A DNA stretch of 64,000 bases from Delftia tsuruhatensis (GTDB lineage Bacteria; Pseudomonadota; Gammaproteobacteria; Burkholderiales; Burkholderiaceae_C): contig NZ_LR813084.1 in NCBI RefSeq assembly GCF_903815225.1, forward strand, positions 124,001 to 188,000, given 5' to 3'. Of the stretch, positions 8,664 to 17,535 are shown piece after piece; the stretch's first letter is position 1; the number at the start of each line of letters is the position of its first letter. Made by a program: the position numbers and the translations under genes. The notes below the pieces were generated by a model. It had not been told where the DNA came from. It did no database searches and saw only the letters and a list, made by a program, of their open reading frames with translations.

Positions 8664-9683
8664 ATGGCTCACCCCTCTGTCCAAACAACTTTGCGTGCCC
8701 CGCGCTGGCTGGGGCGGGGCACGCTGCGTGCCTGCGACTTCAGCGGCCCTGACTACCGCATCCTCGATGCCGAGGTTTCGGCCCAGGATGCGCTGCTGGC
8801 CGGCCATGTGCAGGCCTGGCAGGTGCAGCCCGGTCTGTGGCTGCACGGCGTGGAGGCGCGTGATCTGCGCACCATGAGCACGCGCTCGCCGGCGGTTGCC
8901 GGCCTGCATCTGGTGGTGCTGCTGGAGGGCTGCGTGGATGTGGCCTTCGGCCACCAGGGTCTGCAGATGCAGGTGGCGCCCGGCGATGGCGCGCGGGCCT
9001 CGGCCCGGGCCTGCGGCGCCGTCATCCATTCGCGGCCCGGCGACATGTTCATGCGGCACTGGCGGCGCGGCAAGTTCGAGCGCAAGCTCAGCGTCACCGT
9101 CCAGCCGCAGTGGCTCGCCGCGCAGACCCTGCCCATGGCGGCACCGTCGCTGCTGCGGTACTGGATGGAGCAGCAACTGCTGGCCATGCGCCCCTGGCAG
9201 CCTTCGCCGCGTGCCGTGGCACTGGCCGAGCAGCTCATCCAGCTGGCGCGCGAAGGCTCGGCGCCCGTGCTGCTGGCCAGCCGTACGCTGGAGCTGGTGC
9301 ATGAGGCGCTGCAGTCCCTTGATGCACCCGAGCCGGAGCTGGCGCAGACGGTGCTGGGCGTGCGCGAACGCCGGCGCATGGCACGGCTCAAGGCCTTGCT
9401 GGACAGCGGCGGCGAGGGTGGCCGCACGCTGGCCGAGATCGCGCGCGAGGTCGGCCTGAGCGCCAGCGCGCTGCAGCGCCAGTTCCGCCAGGCCTATGGA
9501 TCGAGCATCGACGAGTACCGGCGCGAACAGCGCCTGGAGCGGGCCTGGGCCTCGCTGGAGCAGACGGGCTGCAGCGTGTCCGAGGTCGCGCATGCCGCCG
9601 GCTATACGAGCGCGGCCAATTTCTCCACGGCCTTCAAGCGCCGCTTCGGCATCTCTCCGAAGCTGGTGCGCGCCCGGCTGTGA
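8664..9683 (+). CDS. AraC-family transcriptional regulator (PchR-like)
   Basis: About 339 residues. The C-terminal ~100 residues form the double helix-turn-helix of AraC proteins: TLAEIAREVGLSASALQRQFRQAYG, then VSEVAHAAGYTSAANFSTAFKRRFGISPKL. The N-terminal part lacks an obvious cupin motif but has the size and layout of PchR-type siderophore regulators. It is divergent from the threonine ammonia-lyase gene, with an AT-rich, Fur-like site between. I chose ATG 8664 (MAHPSVQ); a TTG at 8634 is in frame. No siderophore genes lie nearby, so the target is probably elsewhere. Confidence 0.85.
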   Translation: MAHPSVQTTLRAPRWLGRGTLRACDFSGPDYRILDAEVSAQDALLAGHVQAWQVQPGLWLHGVEARDLRTMSTRSPAVAGLHLVVLLEGCVDVAFGHQGLQMQVAPGDGARASARACGAVIHSRPGDMFMRHWRRGKFERKLSVTVQPQWLAAQTLPMAAPSLLRYWMEQQLLAMRPWQPSPRAVALAEQLIQLAREGSAPVLLASRTLELVHEALQSLDAPEPELAQTVLGVRERRRMARLKALLDSGGEGGRTLAEIAREVGLSASALQRQFRQAYGSSIDEYRREQRLERAWASLEQTGCSVSEVAHAAGYTSAANFSTAFKRRFGISPKLVRARL

Positions 9684-9699
9684 TCGCCGGGCACGCCAT

Positions 9700-11382
9700 T
9701 CACTGCGGCAGGGCGCGCCCGAGGATGGCGGCGATGTCCAGTCCCGAGGGATCGAAGGCCCCGGCGACCAGGGCGCCCTGCTGCATGCCCAGGCGCGTGG
9801 CGATGAAGCCGTCGGCCATGGCGGGCGGCGCATGGCGGCGCAGCAGGCAGGCCTGGGCCAGCAGGACCAGGTCCTGGACCAGGCGGCGGGCCTGGGCTTC
9901 GAGCTGCTCGGGGGGAGCCGACAGGCGCCGGGCCAGCGACTGCGCCTGCTGCTGGAGCACGGCTTCGCCGGCCGCCGCATCGACGAGGTCCTGCAGCAGC
10001 AGGCGCGCGGCCTCGGGCTCGCGCGAGATGGCGCGCAGCACGTCCAGGCACATGACGTTGCCCGAGCCTTCCCAGATCGAGTTCACTGGGGCCTCGCGGA
10101 ACAGGCGCGCCATCACGCCCGTGTCCACATAGCCGTTGCCGCCCAGCACCTCCATGGCCTCGCCCGTCAGTTCCACGCCGCGCTTGCAGACCCAGAACTT
10201 GGCGGCCGGCGTCATGATGCGCTTCCAGGCCCGCTCCAGCGGGTCGCCGCCGTCGTTGCCGCCGTCGTTCTCGTAGGCCTGGGCCAGGCGCATGGCGATC
10301 TGCAGCGCGGCCTCGCTCTCCAGGGCCAGGTCGGCCAGCACGGTACGCATCAGCGGCTGCTCGGCCAGCTGCTTGCCGAAGACCATGCGCCGGCGCGCAT
10401 AGGCCAGGGCCTGCACCAGGGCCGAGCGCAGGATGGCCGCGCTGCCCAGCACGCAGTTCAGGCGCGTGTAGGTGGCCATCTCGATGATGGTGGGGATGCC
10501 CCGGCCTTCCTCGCCCATGAGGATGCCCCAGGCATCCTCGAACTCCACCTCGCTGCTGGCGTTGCTGCGATTGCCCACCTTGTGCTTGAGGCGCTGCACG
10601 CGCACGGCGTTCCTCGTGCCGTCGGGGCGCCAGCGCGGCACGTAGAAGCAGGCCTGGCCCCCGCCTTCGCCCATGCGCGCCACCACCAGATGGGCATCGC
10701 ACATGGGGGCGGAGAAGAACCACTTGTGGCCGCGCAGCAGGTACTCGCCGCCGCGCCCGCCACCGGCCACGGGCATGGCCACCGTAGTGTTGGCGCGCAC
10801 GTCCGAGCCTCCCTGCTTTTCGGTCATGCCCATGCCCAGCCACATCGAGGCCTTGCCGTGCACGGGGATGTCGCGCGCATCGTATGCATGGCTGCAGAGC
10901 TTGTCCTGCAGCTGCTGCCACAGCGCGGGCTCCTTTTTCAGCAGCGGGATGGCGGCCGTGGTCATGGTCGCGGGGCACAGCGTGCCCTGCTCGACCTGGC
11001 CGTGCAGGTAAAAGCCGGCGGCCCAGGCGCTCCAGCGGCCCGTGCTACTGTCCTCGAAGGGCAGGGAGATCAGTCCCTGCTGCCGGTATAGTCCCAGCAG
11101 TGTGTGCCAGCTCGGGTGGAACTCAACAGTGTCGATGATGCGGCCGCGCGCGTCGAAGCGGTGCAGCTCGGGCGTGTGGCGGTTGGCCTGCTCGGCCAGC
11201 TCCCAGGTGGTGCGCTCGCCCAGCTGCTGCGCATATCGCGACAGCGACGGGAGGTGGCGCGCGGCGCCGCTGCGCTGCAGGGCCTCGGCCAGGGCAGGGT
11301 CGACCTCCAGCAGGTTGAAATCGGTGTACTCGTCGAACTGGTTCAGGACCTCGTGCGTGTCCCATGTCTGTGCGGTGTCCAT
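9700..11382 (-). CDS. aidB: AidB-type acyl-CoA dehydrogenase family protein
   Basis: About 560 residues, resembling E. coli AidB along its length as I recall that sequence. Hallmarks are the N-terminal helical domain (ARFDARGRIIDTVEFHPSWH type), GMGMTEKQGGSDVRANTT, GHKWFFSAPMCDAHLV, LKHKVGNRSNASSEVEFEDA and VNSIWEGSGNVMCLDVLR. E. coli AidB is an FAD protein of the adaptive response to alkylating agents that binds DNA; its physiological substrate is unsettled. I start at MDTAQTWD (GGAG 8 nt upstream); an in-frame ATG lies at 11409. It is divergent from a TetR gene 45 bp away, which probably regulates it. Confidence 0.92.
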   Translation of the reverse strand: MDTAQTWDTHEVLNQFDEYTDFNLLEVDPALAEALQRSGAARHLPSLSRYAQQLGERTTWELAEQANRHTPELHRFDARGRIIDTVEFHPSWHTLLGLYRQQGLISLPFEDSSTGRWSAWAAGFYLHGQVEQGTLCPATMTTAAIPLLKKEPALWQQLQDKLCSHAYDARDIPVHGKASMWLGMGMTEKQGGSDVRANTTVAMPVAGGGRGGEYLLRGHKWFFSAPMCDAHLVVARMGEGGGQACFYVPRWRPDGTRNAVRVQRLKHKVGNRSNASSEVEFEDAWGILMGEEGRGIPTIIEMATYTRLNCVLGSAAILRSALVQALAYARRRMVFGKQLAEQPLMRTVLADLALESEAALQIAMRLAQAYENDGGNDGGDPLERAWKRIMTPAAKFWVCKRGVELTGEAMEVLGGNGYVDTGVMARLFREAPVNSIWEGSGNVMCLDVLRAISREPEAARLLLQDLVDAAAGEAVLQQQAQSLARRLSAPPEQLEAQARRLVQDLVLLAQACLLRRHAPPAMADGFIATRLGMQQGALVAGAFDPSGLDIAAILGRALPQ

Positions 11383-11427
11383 GCCTGTCTCCGTGGTCGT
11401 TGGTCTCATTGGACAAGTCTAGGAAAA

Positions 11428-12105
11428 ATGGCCGGCAAAGGTGTTCGGGTTTCAAGGCAGCTGCCGCAGCCGCCCCAGGTGCGGCGGCGCCCCCTGCAAT
11501 CGCGTGCGCAGGCCACGTCCCAGGCGCTGCAGGACGCCTTTGTTCGGCTTGTGATCGAGCAGGGCTTCGAGCGCACGACGGTGCGCGAGGTGGCGGCCGT
11601 GGCCGGCGTGGGGCTGGGCACGTTCTACGAATACTTCGGCAACATGGACACGCTGGCCGCCATGTGCATCCACCGCCAGGTGCGGCACCTGCACGTCCAG
11701 GGAATGCAGGTGCTGGCCGCGCAGCGCGGCGCGCCGCTGGCGCAGCGGGTGGATGCGCTGCTGGACACCCTGGTGGGCGCCATGGCGCGCGAGGCGCCCA
11801 TGTGGGCCGCGCTGTTCATGCTGGAGCGCAAGGTGTCGGCCCTCGAGCCCTTTCGCCGCCACTACGAGGCCTATGTGCAGCTGTGGGCCACGGCGCTGGA
11901 GCCCGGGGCGGCCACGCTCGCCGCGCAGCCGCTGGCGCGCCTGCTGCACACGCTGACCTATGGCTGGGTTTCCCAGTCCCTGCTGGCACTGGGGCCGCGG
12001 CAGACCCTGCCCGAGCTGCGTGTGCCGCTGGGCTGGGCCATCCACGCGCTGCTGCGCGAGGCTGCTGCCGCCAGCGTCGTCAGGCCGCCGGAAAGCGCAG
12101 GGTGA
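11428..12105 (+). CDS. TetR-family transcriptional regulator
   Basis: A 225-residue one-domain-plus-ligand-domain repressor. The DNA-binding part is at residues about 25-75 (LQDAFVRLVIEQGFERTTVREVAAVAGVGLGTFYEYFGN). This is the classic TetR helix-turn-helix ending in the tyrosine-rich YEYF helix. The C-terminal ligand domain is alpha-helical and has no assignable ligand. The start ATG at 11428 follows AGGAAAA. It is divergent from aidB over 45 bp, so one operator could serve both. Its 3' end overlaps the convergent histidine kinase gene by 26 bp. Confidence 0.9.
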   Translation: MAGKGVRVSRQLPQPPQVRRRPLQSRAQATSQALQDAFVRLVIEQGFERTTVREVAAVAGVGLGTFYEYFGNMDTLAAMCIHRQVRHLHVQGMQVLAAQRGAPLAQRVDALLDTLVGAMAREAPMWAALFMLERKVSALEPFRRHYEAYVQLWATALEPGAATLAAQPLARLLHTLTYGWVSQSLLALGPRQTLPELRVPLGWAIHALLREAAAASVVRPPESAG

Positions 12106-13258
12106 AGCGTGCGCCGCCGCGCTCGGAATCGTCCGCCTCCACGCTGCCGCCCTGGGACACGGTCAGGGCCTTGACGATGGAAAGGCCCAGGCCCGAGCCT
12201 TCGCGGCGGCGCTTGCCCGGCACCTGGGCGAAGCGCTGGAACGGGTGGGCGCGCAGCTCGCTGGGCAGTCCCGGACCCGCGTCGCTGACGCACAGCACCA
12301 CGCTGCGGCGGTGCTCGGCGTCGGTCTCCAGCGTGAGCCGCACGCCCAGCCATTGCCCGCTGGCGGCATGGCGCATGGCGTTGCTGACCAGGTTGGAGAG
12401 GATCTGGCGCATGCGGTCGGCGTCGGCGCGGATGTCGGCCACGCCGATGTCGCTGGGCGCGGGCAGGTGCATCTCCAGCTGCATGCCGTGCTGCAGCAGC
12501 TGGGGATGCAGATGGTCCAGGGTCTCGGCCACGAGCTCGGCCAGGTCCAGGCGCTGCTTTTGCAGCGACAGCTGGCCCGCGTCGGCCATGGACAGCGTGT
12601 GCAGGTCGCCCACCAGCCGGCCCAGGTGCTCGACCTGGGACAGCAGGGCCTTGAGCTCACCCTCGTCGGCCGCGATCACGCCGTCGCAGATGGCATGCAG
12701 CCGCGCCTGCAGCACGGTCAGCGGCGTGCGCAGCTCGTGCGAGATCGAGGCCGCCGTGGCGCGGCGCTCGGTCTCCAGCGTCTCCAGCGAATCGATCATG
12801 CGGTTGAAGGCCTCCACCATCTCGGCCATTTCGCCATGGGCCTTGCCGGGCAGGGCGCGGGCGCTGAAGTCACCCAGCTCCACGCGCTTGGCCACCTCGA
12901 CCATGGAGGCCAGCGGGCGCGTGACCAGGCGCGAGACCCAGAAGCCCACGGCCAGCCCGAAGGGCAGACACACCAGCAGGCCGATCACCAGGGACCATTT
13001 CTCGCCGAACAGCAGATCGCCCGTCCAGTACTGGCCATAGATCTGCATGGCGCGCGGGCTGTCCTCCAGGGACTGGGCGTTGAGCTCGTCCAGCTCCAAC
13101 TGCACCGCCGGCGGCAGGCTGTTGTAGAAGTCGCGGTACTGGATCTCGGAGAACACCAGCACGCCGATGGCCAGCAGGGCGATGGTGCTGAGCACGGTGG
13201 CCGTGATCCACAGGCCGAAGCGTACCCAGATGCGGTTGGGGCTCAGTCCCAGGGCCAT
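12080..13258 (-). CDS. Membrane sensor histidine kinase
   Basis: A 392-residue inner-membrane kinase. Two membrane helices (about 13-35 and 88-108) enclose a short periplasmic loop of about 50 residues, followed by a HAMP linker (RLVTRPLASMVEVAKRVELGDFSA). The phospho-acceptor is H174 in SISHELRTPLTVL. The ATPase domain shows the N box (LSNLVSNAMRHA), G1 (VSDAGPGLP) and G2 (GSGLGLSIV). It overlaps the response-regulator gene by 16 bp and is translated with it. The small sensing loop resembles BaeS/envelope-stress kinases. The divergent export operon at 14195 is the likely target. Confidence 0.93.
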   Translation of the reverse strand: MALGLSPNRIWVRFGLWITATVLSTIALLAIGVLVFSEIQYRDFYNSLPPAVQLELDELNAQSLEDSPRAMQIYGQYWTGDLLFGEKWSLVIGLLVCLPFGLAVGFWVSRLVTRPLASMVEVAKRVELGDFSARALPGKAHGEMAEMVEAFNRMIDSLETLETERRATAASISHELRTPLTVLQARLHAICDGVIAADEGELKALLSQVEHLGRLVGDLHTLSMADAGQLSLQKQRLDLAELVAETLDHLHPQLLQHGMQLEMHLPAPSDIGVADIRADADRMRQILSNLVSNAMRHAASGQWLGVRLTLETDAEHRRSVVLCVSDAGPGLPSELRAHPFQRFAQVPGKRRREGSGLGLSIVKALTVSQGGSVEADDSERGGARFTLRFPAA

Positions 13259-13965
13259 AGCCGGTAGCCTATGCCGCGCACGGTCTCGATCAGGCCCTCC
13301 TGGCCGGCCAGTTGCAGCTTGCGGCGCAGCTTGGACAGGTGGGAGTCGATGACGCGCTCCAGCGCATCGCTCTCGGGCAGGCAGTGCTCGATCAGGTGGG
13401 CCCGCGAGAAGCAGCGCCGGGGCTGGGCCGCCAGGCAGGCCAGCAGCCGGAACTCGGTCAGCGTCAGCGGCAGCGGCAGGGCGCGGCCTTCGTTGTCGTA
13501 GACCACGGCGCTGTGCGCCTCGGCATCGATCTCGATGGGGCCCACGCGGATGGGGGCGGGCGCCGGGCTCTTGCGCGCCTGGGTGCGGCGCAGCACGGCG
13601 CGCACGCGGGCCACGACCTCGGGCGGATTGAAGGGCTTGACCACGTAGTCGTCGGCGCCCAGGCGCAGGGCCAGCAGCTTGTCCACGTCGTCGGCCAGGG
13701 CGGTGACCATGATCACGGGGGTCTGGCCGTCATCGCGGATGGCGCGCAGCACGTCGATGCCGTCCATGCCCGGAAGGTGGATGTCCAGCAGCACCAGGTC
13801 CGGGCGCATCTGGCGGAACAGCTGCAGGGCCTCCTGGCCGTCCTGGGCCTGGCGCGAGCGCAGCCCGTCACGCTCCAGATAGGCCGTGAGGATGCTGGCG
13901 ATGCCGGGCTCGTCTTCGACGACGAGCACGAGGGGGGTGGTTGCGGGCTGGGCGGACATGTTCAT
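13243..13965 (-). CDS. OmpR-family response regulator
   Basis: A 240-residue regulator with an N-terminal receiver domain (VVEDEPGI acidic pair, phosphorylation site D61 in LLDIHLPGMDG, conserved K in VVKPFNPPE). The C-terminal winged helix is of the OmpR/PhoB class (LTLTEFRLLACLAAQP through SHLSKLRRKL and IETVRGIGYRLW). It precedes and overlaps its kinase gene. It resembles the BaeR/AdeR group, whose members activate multidrug efflux genes. This fits the divergently transcribed outer-membrane factor and ABC exporter genes that start 230 bp away. Confidence 0.93.
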   Translation of the reverse strand: MNMSAQPATTPLVLVVEDEPGIASILTAYLERDGLRSRQAQDGQEALQLFRQMRPDLVLLDIHLPGMDGIDVLRAIRDDGQTPVIMVTALADDVDKLLALRLGADDYVVKPFNPPEVVARVRAVLRRTQARKSPAPAPIRVGPIEIDAEAHSAVVYDNEGRALPLPLTLTEFRLLACLAAQPRRCFSRAHLIEHCLPESDALERVIDSHLSKLRRKLQLAGQEGLIETVRGIGYRLWPWD

Positions 13966-14194
13966 GGCGGAAACCAGGCCGGCGCAGGGCCGCCGCAGGG
14001 GCGGCGGGCCACCGTGCCAAGCATCAAAAGCGCATTATGGGGCGGTGTCCGGCCTGGCGCAGGCCTCCATATTCCCTCCATAAACCCTGCAATCTGGCGC
14101 AAGCTTGGGCGCGTCCAATGGGCATACGGGGCATGGTCTGTGCCCCATCCCTCTCTCCGACTGCCCTGCCCACCCCGTGAACACCGCCTCCGCG

Positions 14195-15625
14195 ATGCCC
14201 CGCCTCTCCTGCCTGTGCCTGGGCGCCGTTCTGGCGCTGGCCGGCTGCTCCGCGCCACCGCCGGCGCAGATCGATGGCTCGGTACCCCAGGCCTGGACGC
14301 AGCCGCTGCCGGCCTCCACGGCCGCCGCACCCGATCTGCACGGATGGTGGAAGGCCTGGGGTGACAAGACACTGGACGCCCTGGTCGAGGAGGCGCTGGC
14401 TGCCAACCTCGATCTGGCCCAGGCCCAGTCCAGGCTGCGCCAGCAGCGGCTGCTGGCCGGCACGTCCGATGCGGCCTATCGCCCCGTGGTGACGGCGGGC
14501 GTGCGCACGCTGCAGGACATCGCGGCCATCGACTCGTATTTCCACGCCAGCATCGACGTGGCCTGGGACCTGGGCCTGTTCGGAGCGCGCGAGGCCGGCC
14601 TGCAAAGCGCCGCGGCTGGCGTGCTCGACGCGGCAGGCCGCCTGCAGGCCGCACGCGTGGCCCTGGTGGCCGATGTGGCCCACCGCTACCTGGACATCCG
14701 CATGGCCCAGCGCCAGCGCGCGCTGCTGGACGAGCAGGTGCGCATCGATGCCCGCGCCCTGCAACTGGCCGAAGTGCGCCGCGCGCAGCGCCTGGGCACC
14801 CAGGACGCCGTGCAGCAGCTGCGGCTGCAGTCCACCCAGATCCTGGCCCAGCAGGCCGCCGTGCGCGAGGCCCAGGCCCGCGCCGCCCATGGCCTGGCGG
14901 CCCTGCTGGGGCGCACGCGGCCCGATGCGCAGTGGCTGGGGGCCGATGCCGGCGCGCCGCTGCCCGGCCCCGACGCCCTGGCCGTGGCGGCCCTGCCCGC
15001 CGACCTGCTGCGCACGCGGCCCGACATCCAGGTCGCCCAGGCCGGCGTGGAGCGTGCCGCGGCCGAGCTGGGCCTGGCCAGGTCGGCGCTGTACCCGCGC
15101 TTCGTGATCGCGGGCTCGCTGCTGTATTCGTACAACATCACGCAGAACCTGCGCACCACGCAGGACAACGCGCCCACCTTCGGGCCGCAGATCGACATAC
15201 CGCTGTTCGACTGGAGCCGGCGCCGCTCCCAGGCCGACGCCAGCGAGCTGGCGCTGCAGGCCTCGGTGCAGGCCTATCGCCAGAGCGTGCTCGATGGCGT
15301 CGCCGAGGTCGAATCGGCGCTGGCAGCCCTGGCCGCCCAGCGCGAGCGCATCGCCGCGCTGCAGGCCTCTGGGCAGGTGCTGGAGCAGCGCGGGCAGGCG
15401 CAGGAGCGCCGCCAGGCCCTGGGCCTGGACAGCGAATTCGGCGGCCTGGCCGGTCGCCGCGCCGCTTTGCAGGCGCGCAGCGAGCAGGCCACGGCCCTGG
15501 CCGCCCACGCACTGGCCTATGTGGCGCTGTACAAGGCGCTGGGTGGCGCGCCGCTGCCGCCCGAGGACAAGGACCTTGGCCAGGATGCCGCCCCCGCGCC
15601 TGCCGTACCGGGAGCCGGCGCATGA
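14195..15625 (+). CDS. Outer-membrane efflux lipoprotein (NodT/TolC-like factor)
   Basis: About 476 residues. The N-terminus is a lipoprotein signal peptide with lipobox LALAGC, so the mature protein would be lipid-anchored in the outer membrane. Two long repeats typical of the NodT/OprM family follow, with the conserved LLRTRPDIQVAQAGVERAAAELGLARSALYP signature in the second. It forms the exit duct of tripartite exporters. The start is ATG 14195 or GTG 14177; both keep the signal peptide. It overlaps the permease gene by four bases (ATGA) and heads the ABC export operon. Confidence 0.92.
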   Translation: MPRLSCLCLGAVLALAGCSAPPPAQIDGSVPQAWTQPLPASTAAAPDLHGWWKAWGDKTLDALVEEALAANLDLAQAQSRLRQQRLLAGTSDAAYRPVVTAGVRTLQDIAAIDSYFHASIDVAWDLGLFGAREAGLQSAAAGVLDAAGRLQAARVALVADVAHRYLDIRMAQRQRALLDEQVRIDARALQLAEVRRAQRLGTQDAVQQLRLQSTQILAQQAAVREAQARAAHGLAALLGRTRPDAQWLGADAGAPLPGPDALAVAALPADLLRTRPDIQVAQAGVERAAAELGLARSALYPRFVIAGSLLYSYNITQNLRTTQDNAPTFGPQIDIPLFDWSRRRSQADASELALQASVQAYRQSVLDGVAEVESALAALAAQRERIAALQASGQVLEQRGQAQERRQALGLDSEFGGLAGRRAALQARSEQATALAAHALAYVALYKALGGAPLPPEDKDLGQDAAPAPAVPGAGA

Positions 15626-16779
15626 TCGCCCTGGCGCGCAAGACGCTGGTCCATGAGTGGCGCCGCTTCATCCCCTCGGTGTTCGCCGTGGGCTTCTCGG
15701 GCGTGCTGCTGGCCATGCAGGCCGCGTTGGTGCTGGGCATCTTCGGCTCGGCCGCGCTCTATGTGACGGCCTCCACGGCCGACCTGTGGGTGGGCTATCC
15801 GGGCACGCAGAGCGTGAACTTCGGCCGCACCATATCCCGCGACGTGGAGATGCGCCTGCGCTCGGACGTCGACATCGCCGCCGTCGAGCCCTATGTCTGG
15901 GTCGATGGCGACTGGCGGGCGGGCCGTGTCCAAGGCGCCGTCGGCGATGCCGGTGGCGGCGTCTCCATCTACCTTTCGGGCATTGCCACGGACGCGTCCT
16001 CGATGCTGTTCGCGCGCCTTCTGCAGCCGTGGCAGCGCCAGCGCCTGCGCGAGCCCGGCGCCGTCATCGTGGACCGCGCCGACCTGCACCAGCTGGGCGT
16101 GCAGGAAGGCGGCGTGGCCTGGGTCAACAACCACCGCGTGCAGGTCGTGGCCGCGGTCGACGGGCTGCGCGGCCTGGGCGGCGTCAACGTGCTGGCCTCG
16201 CTGGCCACCGCGCGCGAGATCGCTGGCGGAGACCTGGCCCAGGGCAGTACCTATTTCGTGGCCCGCGTGCGCGAAGGCGCCCGGCGCAAGGACGTGCAGC
16301 GGCGGCTGAACCTGTCCGACGCTTCGAGCTTCGGTCCCCATGAGGCCTGGACGGCCAAGGAATTCGCGCGGCGCTCGCAGCGCTACTGGATGTTCGACAC
16401 GGGCGCCGGCGCCGGCGTGCTGTTCATGGCCATCATCGTCTGCCTGGTGGGCTCGGTGGTGACCAGCCAGTCGCTGAAGGCCGTGGTCGCCGCATCCTCG
16501 CGCGAATACGCCGTGCTCAACGCCCTGGGCGTGAGCCGCGCGGCCCTGGGTCGCGTGGTGGTGGAGCAGGCCTGCTGGATCGGCGGCCTGGGCTTCGTGC
16601 TGGCCGCGCTGGCCAGCGCCGTGCTGCTGAGCCTGGCCACGGCCTACCGCGTCCCCGTGGCGCTGAACACCTCGGCCGTGCTGGCCTGCGGCGGGCTGGT
16701 GGCCGTGCTGTCCCTGCTGTCGGGCCTGGGCGCCATGCGCAGCCTGCTGCGCAACGATCCGGCCACCTTGCTGCGTTGA
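15622..16779 (+). CDS. ABC exporter permease, FtsX/MacB-like
   Basis: A 385-residue inner-membrane subunit. A first membrane helix (residues about 16-45, FAVGFSGVLLAMQAALVLGIF) is followed by a ~200-residue periplasmic domain, then three helices (about 270-380) in the FtsX core (VLFMAIIVCLVGSVVTSQSLKAVVAASSREYAVLNALGVSRAAL). This four-helix topology is that of MacB/LolC-type transporters, which move substrates mechanically from the periplasm. It is translationally coupled to the outer-membrane factor and followed after 9 bp by its ATPase gene. Confidence 0.9.
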   Translation: MIALARKTLVHEWRRFIPSVFAVGFSGVLLAMQAALVLGIFGSAALYVTASTADLWVGYPGTQSVNFGRTISRDVEMRLRSDVDIAAVEPYVWVDGDWRAGRVQGAVGDAGGGVSIYLSGIATDASSMLFARLLQPWQRQRLREPGAVIVDRADLHQLGVQEGGVAWVNNHRVQVVAAVDGLRGLGGVNVLASLATAREIAGGDLAQGSTYFVARVREGARRKDVQRRLNLSDASSFGPHEAWTAKEFARRSQRYWMFDTGAGAGVLFMAIIVCLVGSVVTSQSLKAVVAASSREYAVLNALGVSRAALGRVVVEQACWIGGLGFVLAALASAVLLSLATAYRVPVALNTSAVLACGGLVAVLSLLSGLGAMRSLLRNDPATLLR

Positions 16780-16788
16780 GGAACGGCC

Positions 16789-17535
16789 ATGCACTCCATG
16801 AACCAGCCCGCCGCCTCCCGCCCCGCGCCCAGCCTCGAGGCCGTGCGCCTGTGCAAGTCCTTCCTGTCCGGCATGGTGCGCGTGCAGGTGCTGCAGGGCC
16901 TGTCGGTCACGCTGTACCCGGGCGAGCTGAGCCTGATCTCGGGTCCCTCGGGCTGCGGCAAGAGCACCCTGCTGTCGCTGATGTCGGGGCTGCAGGCGCC
17001 CGACAGCGGCCACGCCATGGCCCTGGGCGAGGACCTGGGCAGGATGGGAACGCGCGCTCTGGAGAAATTCCGCCTGCGCCACACCGGCTTCGTGTTCCAG
17101 GGCTTCAACCTGTTTCCCGCGCTGACTTCGCTGGAGCAGGTGCAGCTGCCGCTGGGCTACATGGGCCTGCGCAGCGCCGAGGCGCTGCGCCGTGCCCAGC
17201 AGGCGCTGGAGGAGGTGGGCCTGTCGCACCGCGCCCACATGCGTCCGGCCGAGCTGTCGGGTGGCGAAAAGCAGCGCGTGGCCATCGCGCGCGCCATGGC
17301 CAAGGCGCCCCAGCTGCTGTTCGCCGACGAGCCCACGAGTGCGCTGGATGCCGAAAGCGGCCAGCGCGTCATCGACATCCTGCACCGCGCGGCGCGCAAC
17401 CACGGCACGACGGTGCTGTGCGTGAGCCACGACCCGCGCCTGGTGCGCCATGCCGACCGCGTGCTCGGCATGGAGGATGGCGCCATCCGCAGCGATTGGC
17501 GCCAGTCCACTTCCCTCAAGGAACAACAAGAATGA
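16789..17535 (+). CDS. ABC exporter ATP-binding protein (MacB/LolD-like)
   Basis: A 248-residue cytoplasmic ATPase with Walker A GPSGCGKST, Q-loop FVFQGFNLFPALT, signature LSGGEKQRVAIARA, Walker B LLFADEPTSALD and the switch His in CVSHDPR. The DEPTSALD wording and size fit the LolD/MacB group that partners FtsX-like permeases. It sits between the permease and the HlyD-type adaptor and overlaps the latter by four bases, completing a tripartite exporter. Confidence 0.93.
   Translation: MHSMNQPAASRPAPSLEAVRLCKSFLSGMVRVQVLQGLSVTLYPGELSLISGPSGCGKSTLLSLMSGLQAPDSGHAMALGEDLGRMGTRALEKFRLRHTGFVFQGFNLFPALTSLEQVQLPLGYMGLRSAEALRRAQQALEEVGLSHRAHMRPAELSGGEKQRVAIARAMAKAPQLLFADEPTSALDAESGQRVIDILHRAARNHGTTVLCVSHDPRLVRHADRVLGMEDGAIRSDWRQSTSLKEQQE

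Noticed and set aside
8529..9980. Extension of the threonine ammonia-lyase frame upstream to about 880 codons
   Set aside because: The extra part is antisense to the AraC gene, has no domain, and family members begin at the ATG at 8528.
11383..11427. A possible TTGGTC/GACAAG-type dyad in the aidB/TetR gap
   Set aside because: The arms match only loosely, so I did not list it as an operator although the gap probably contains one.
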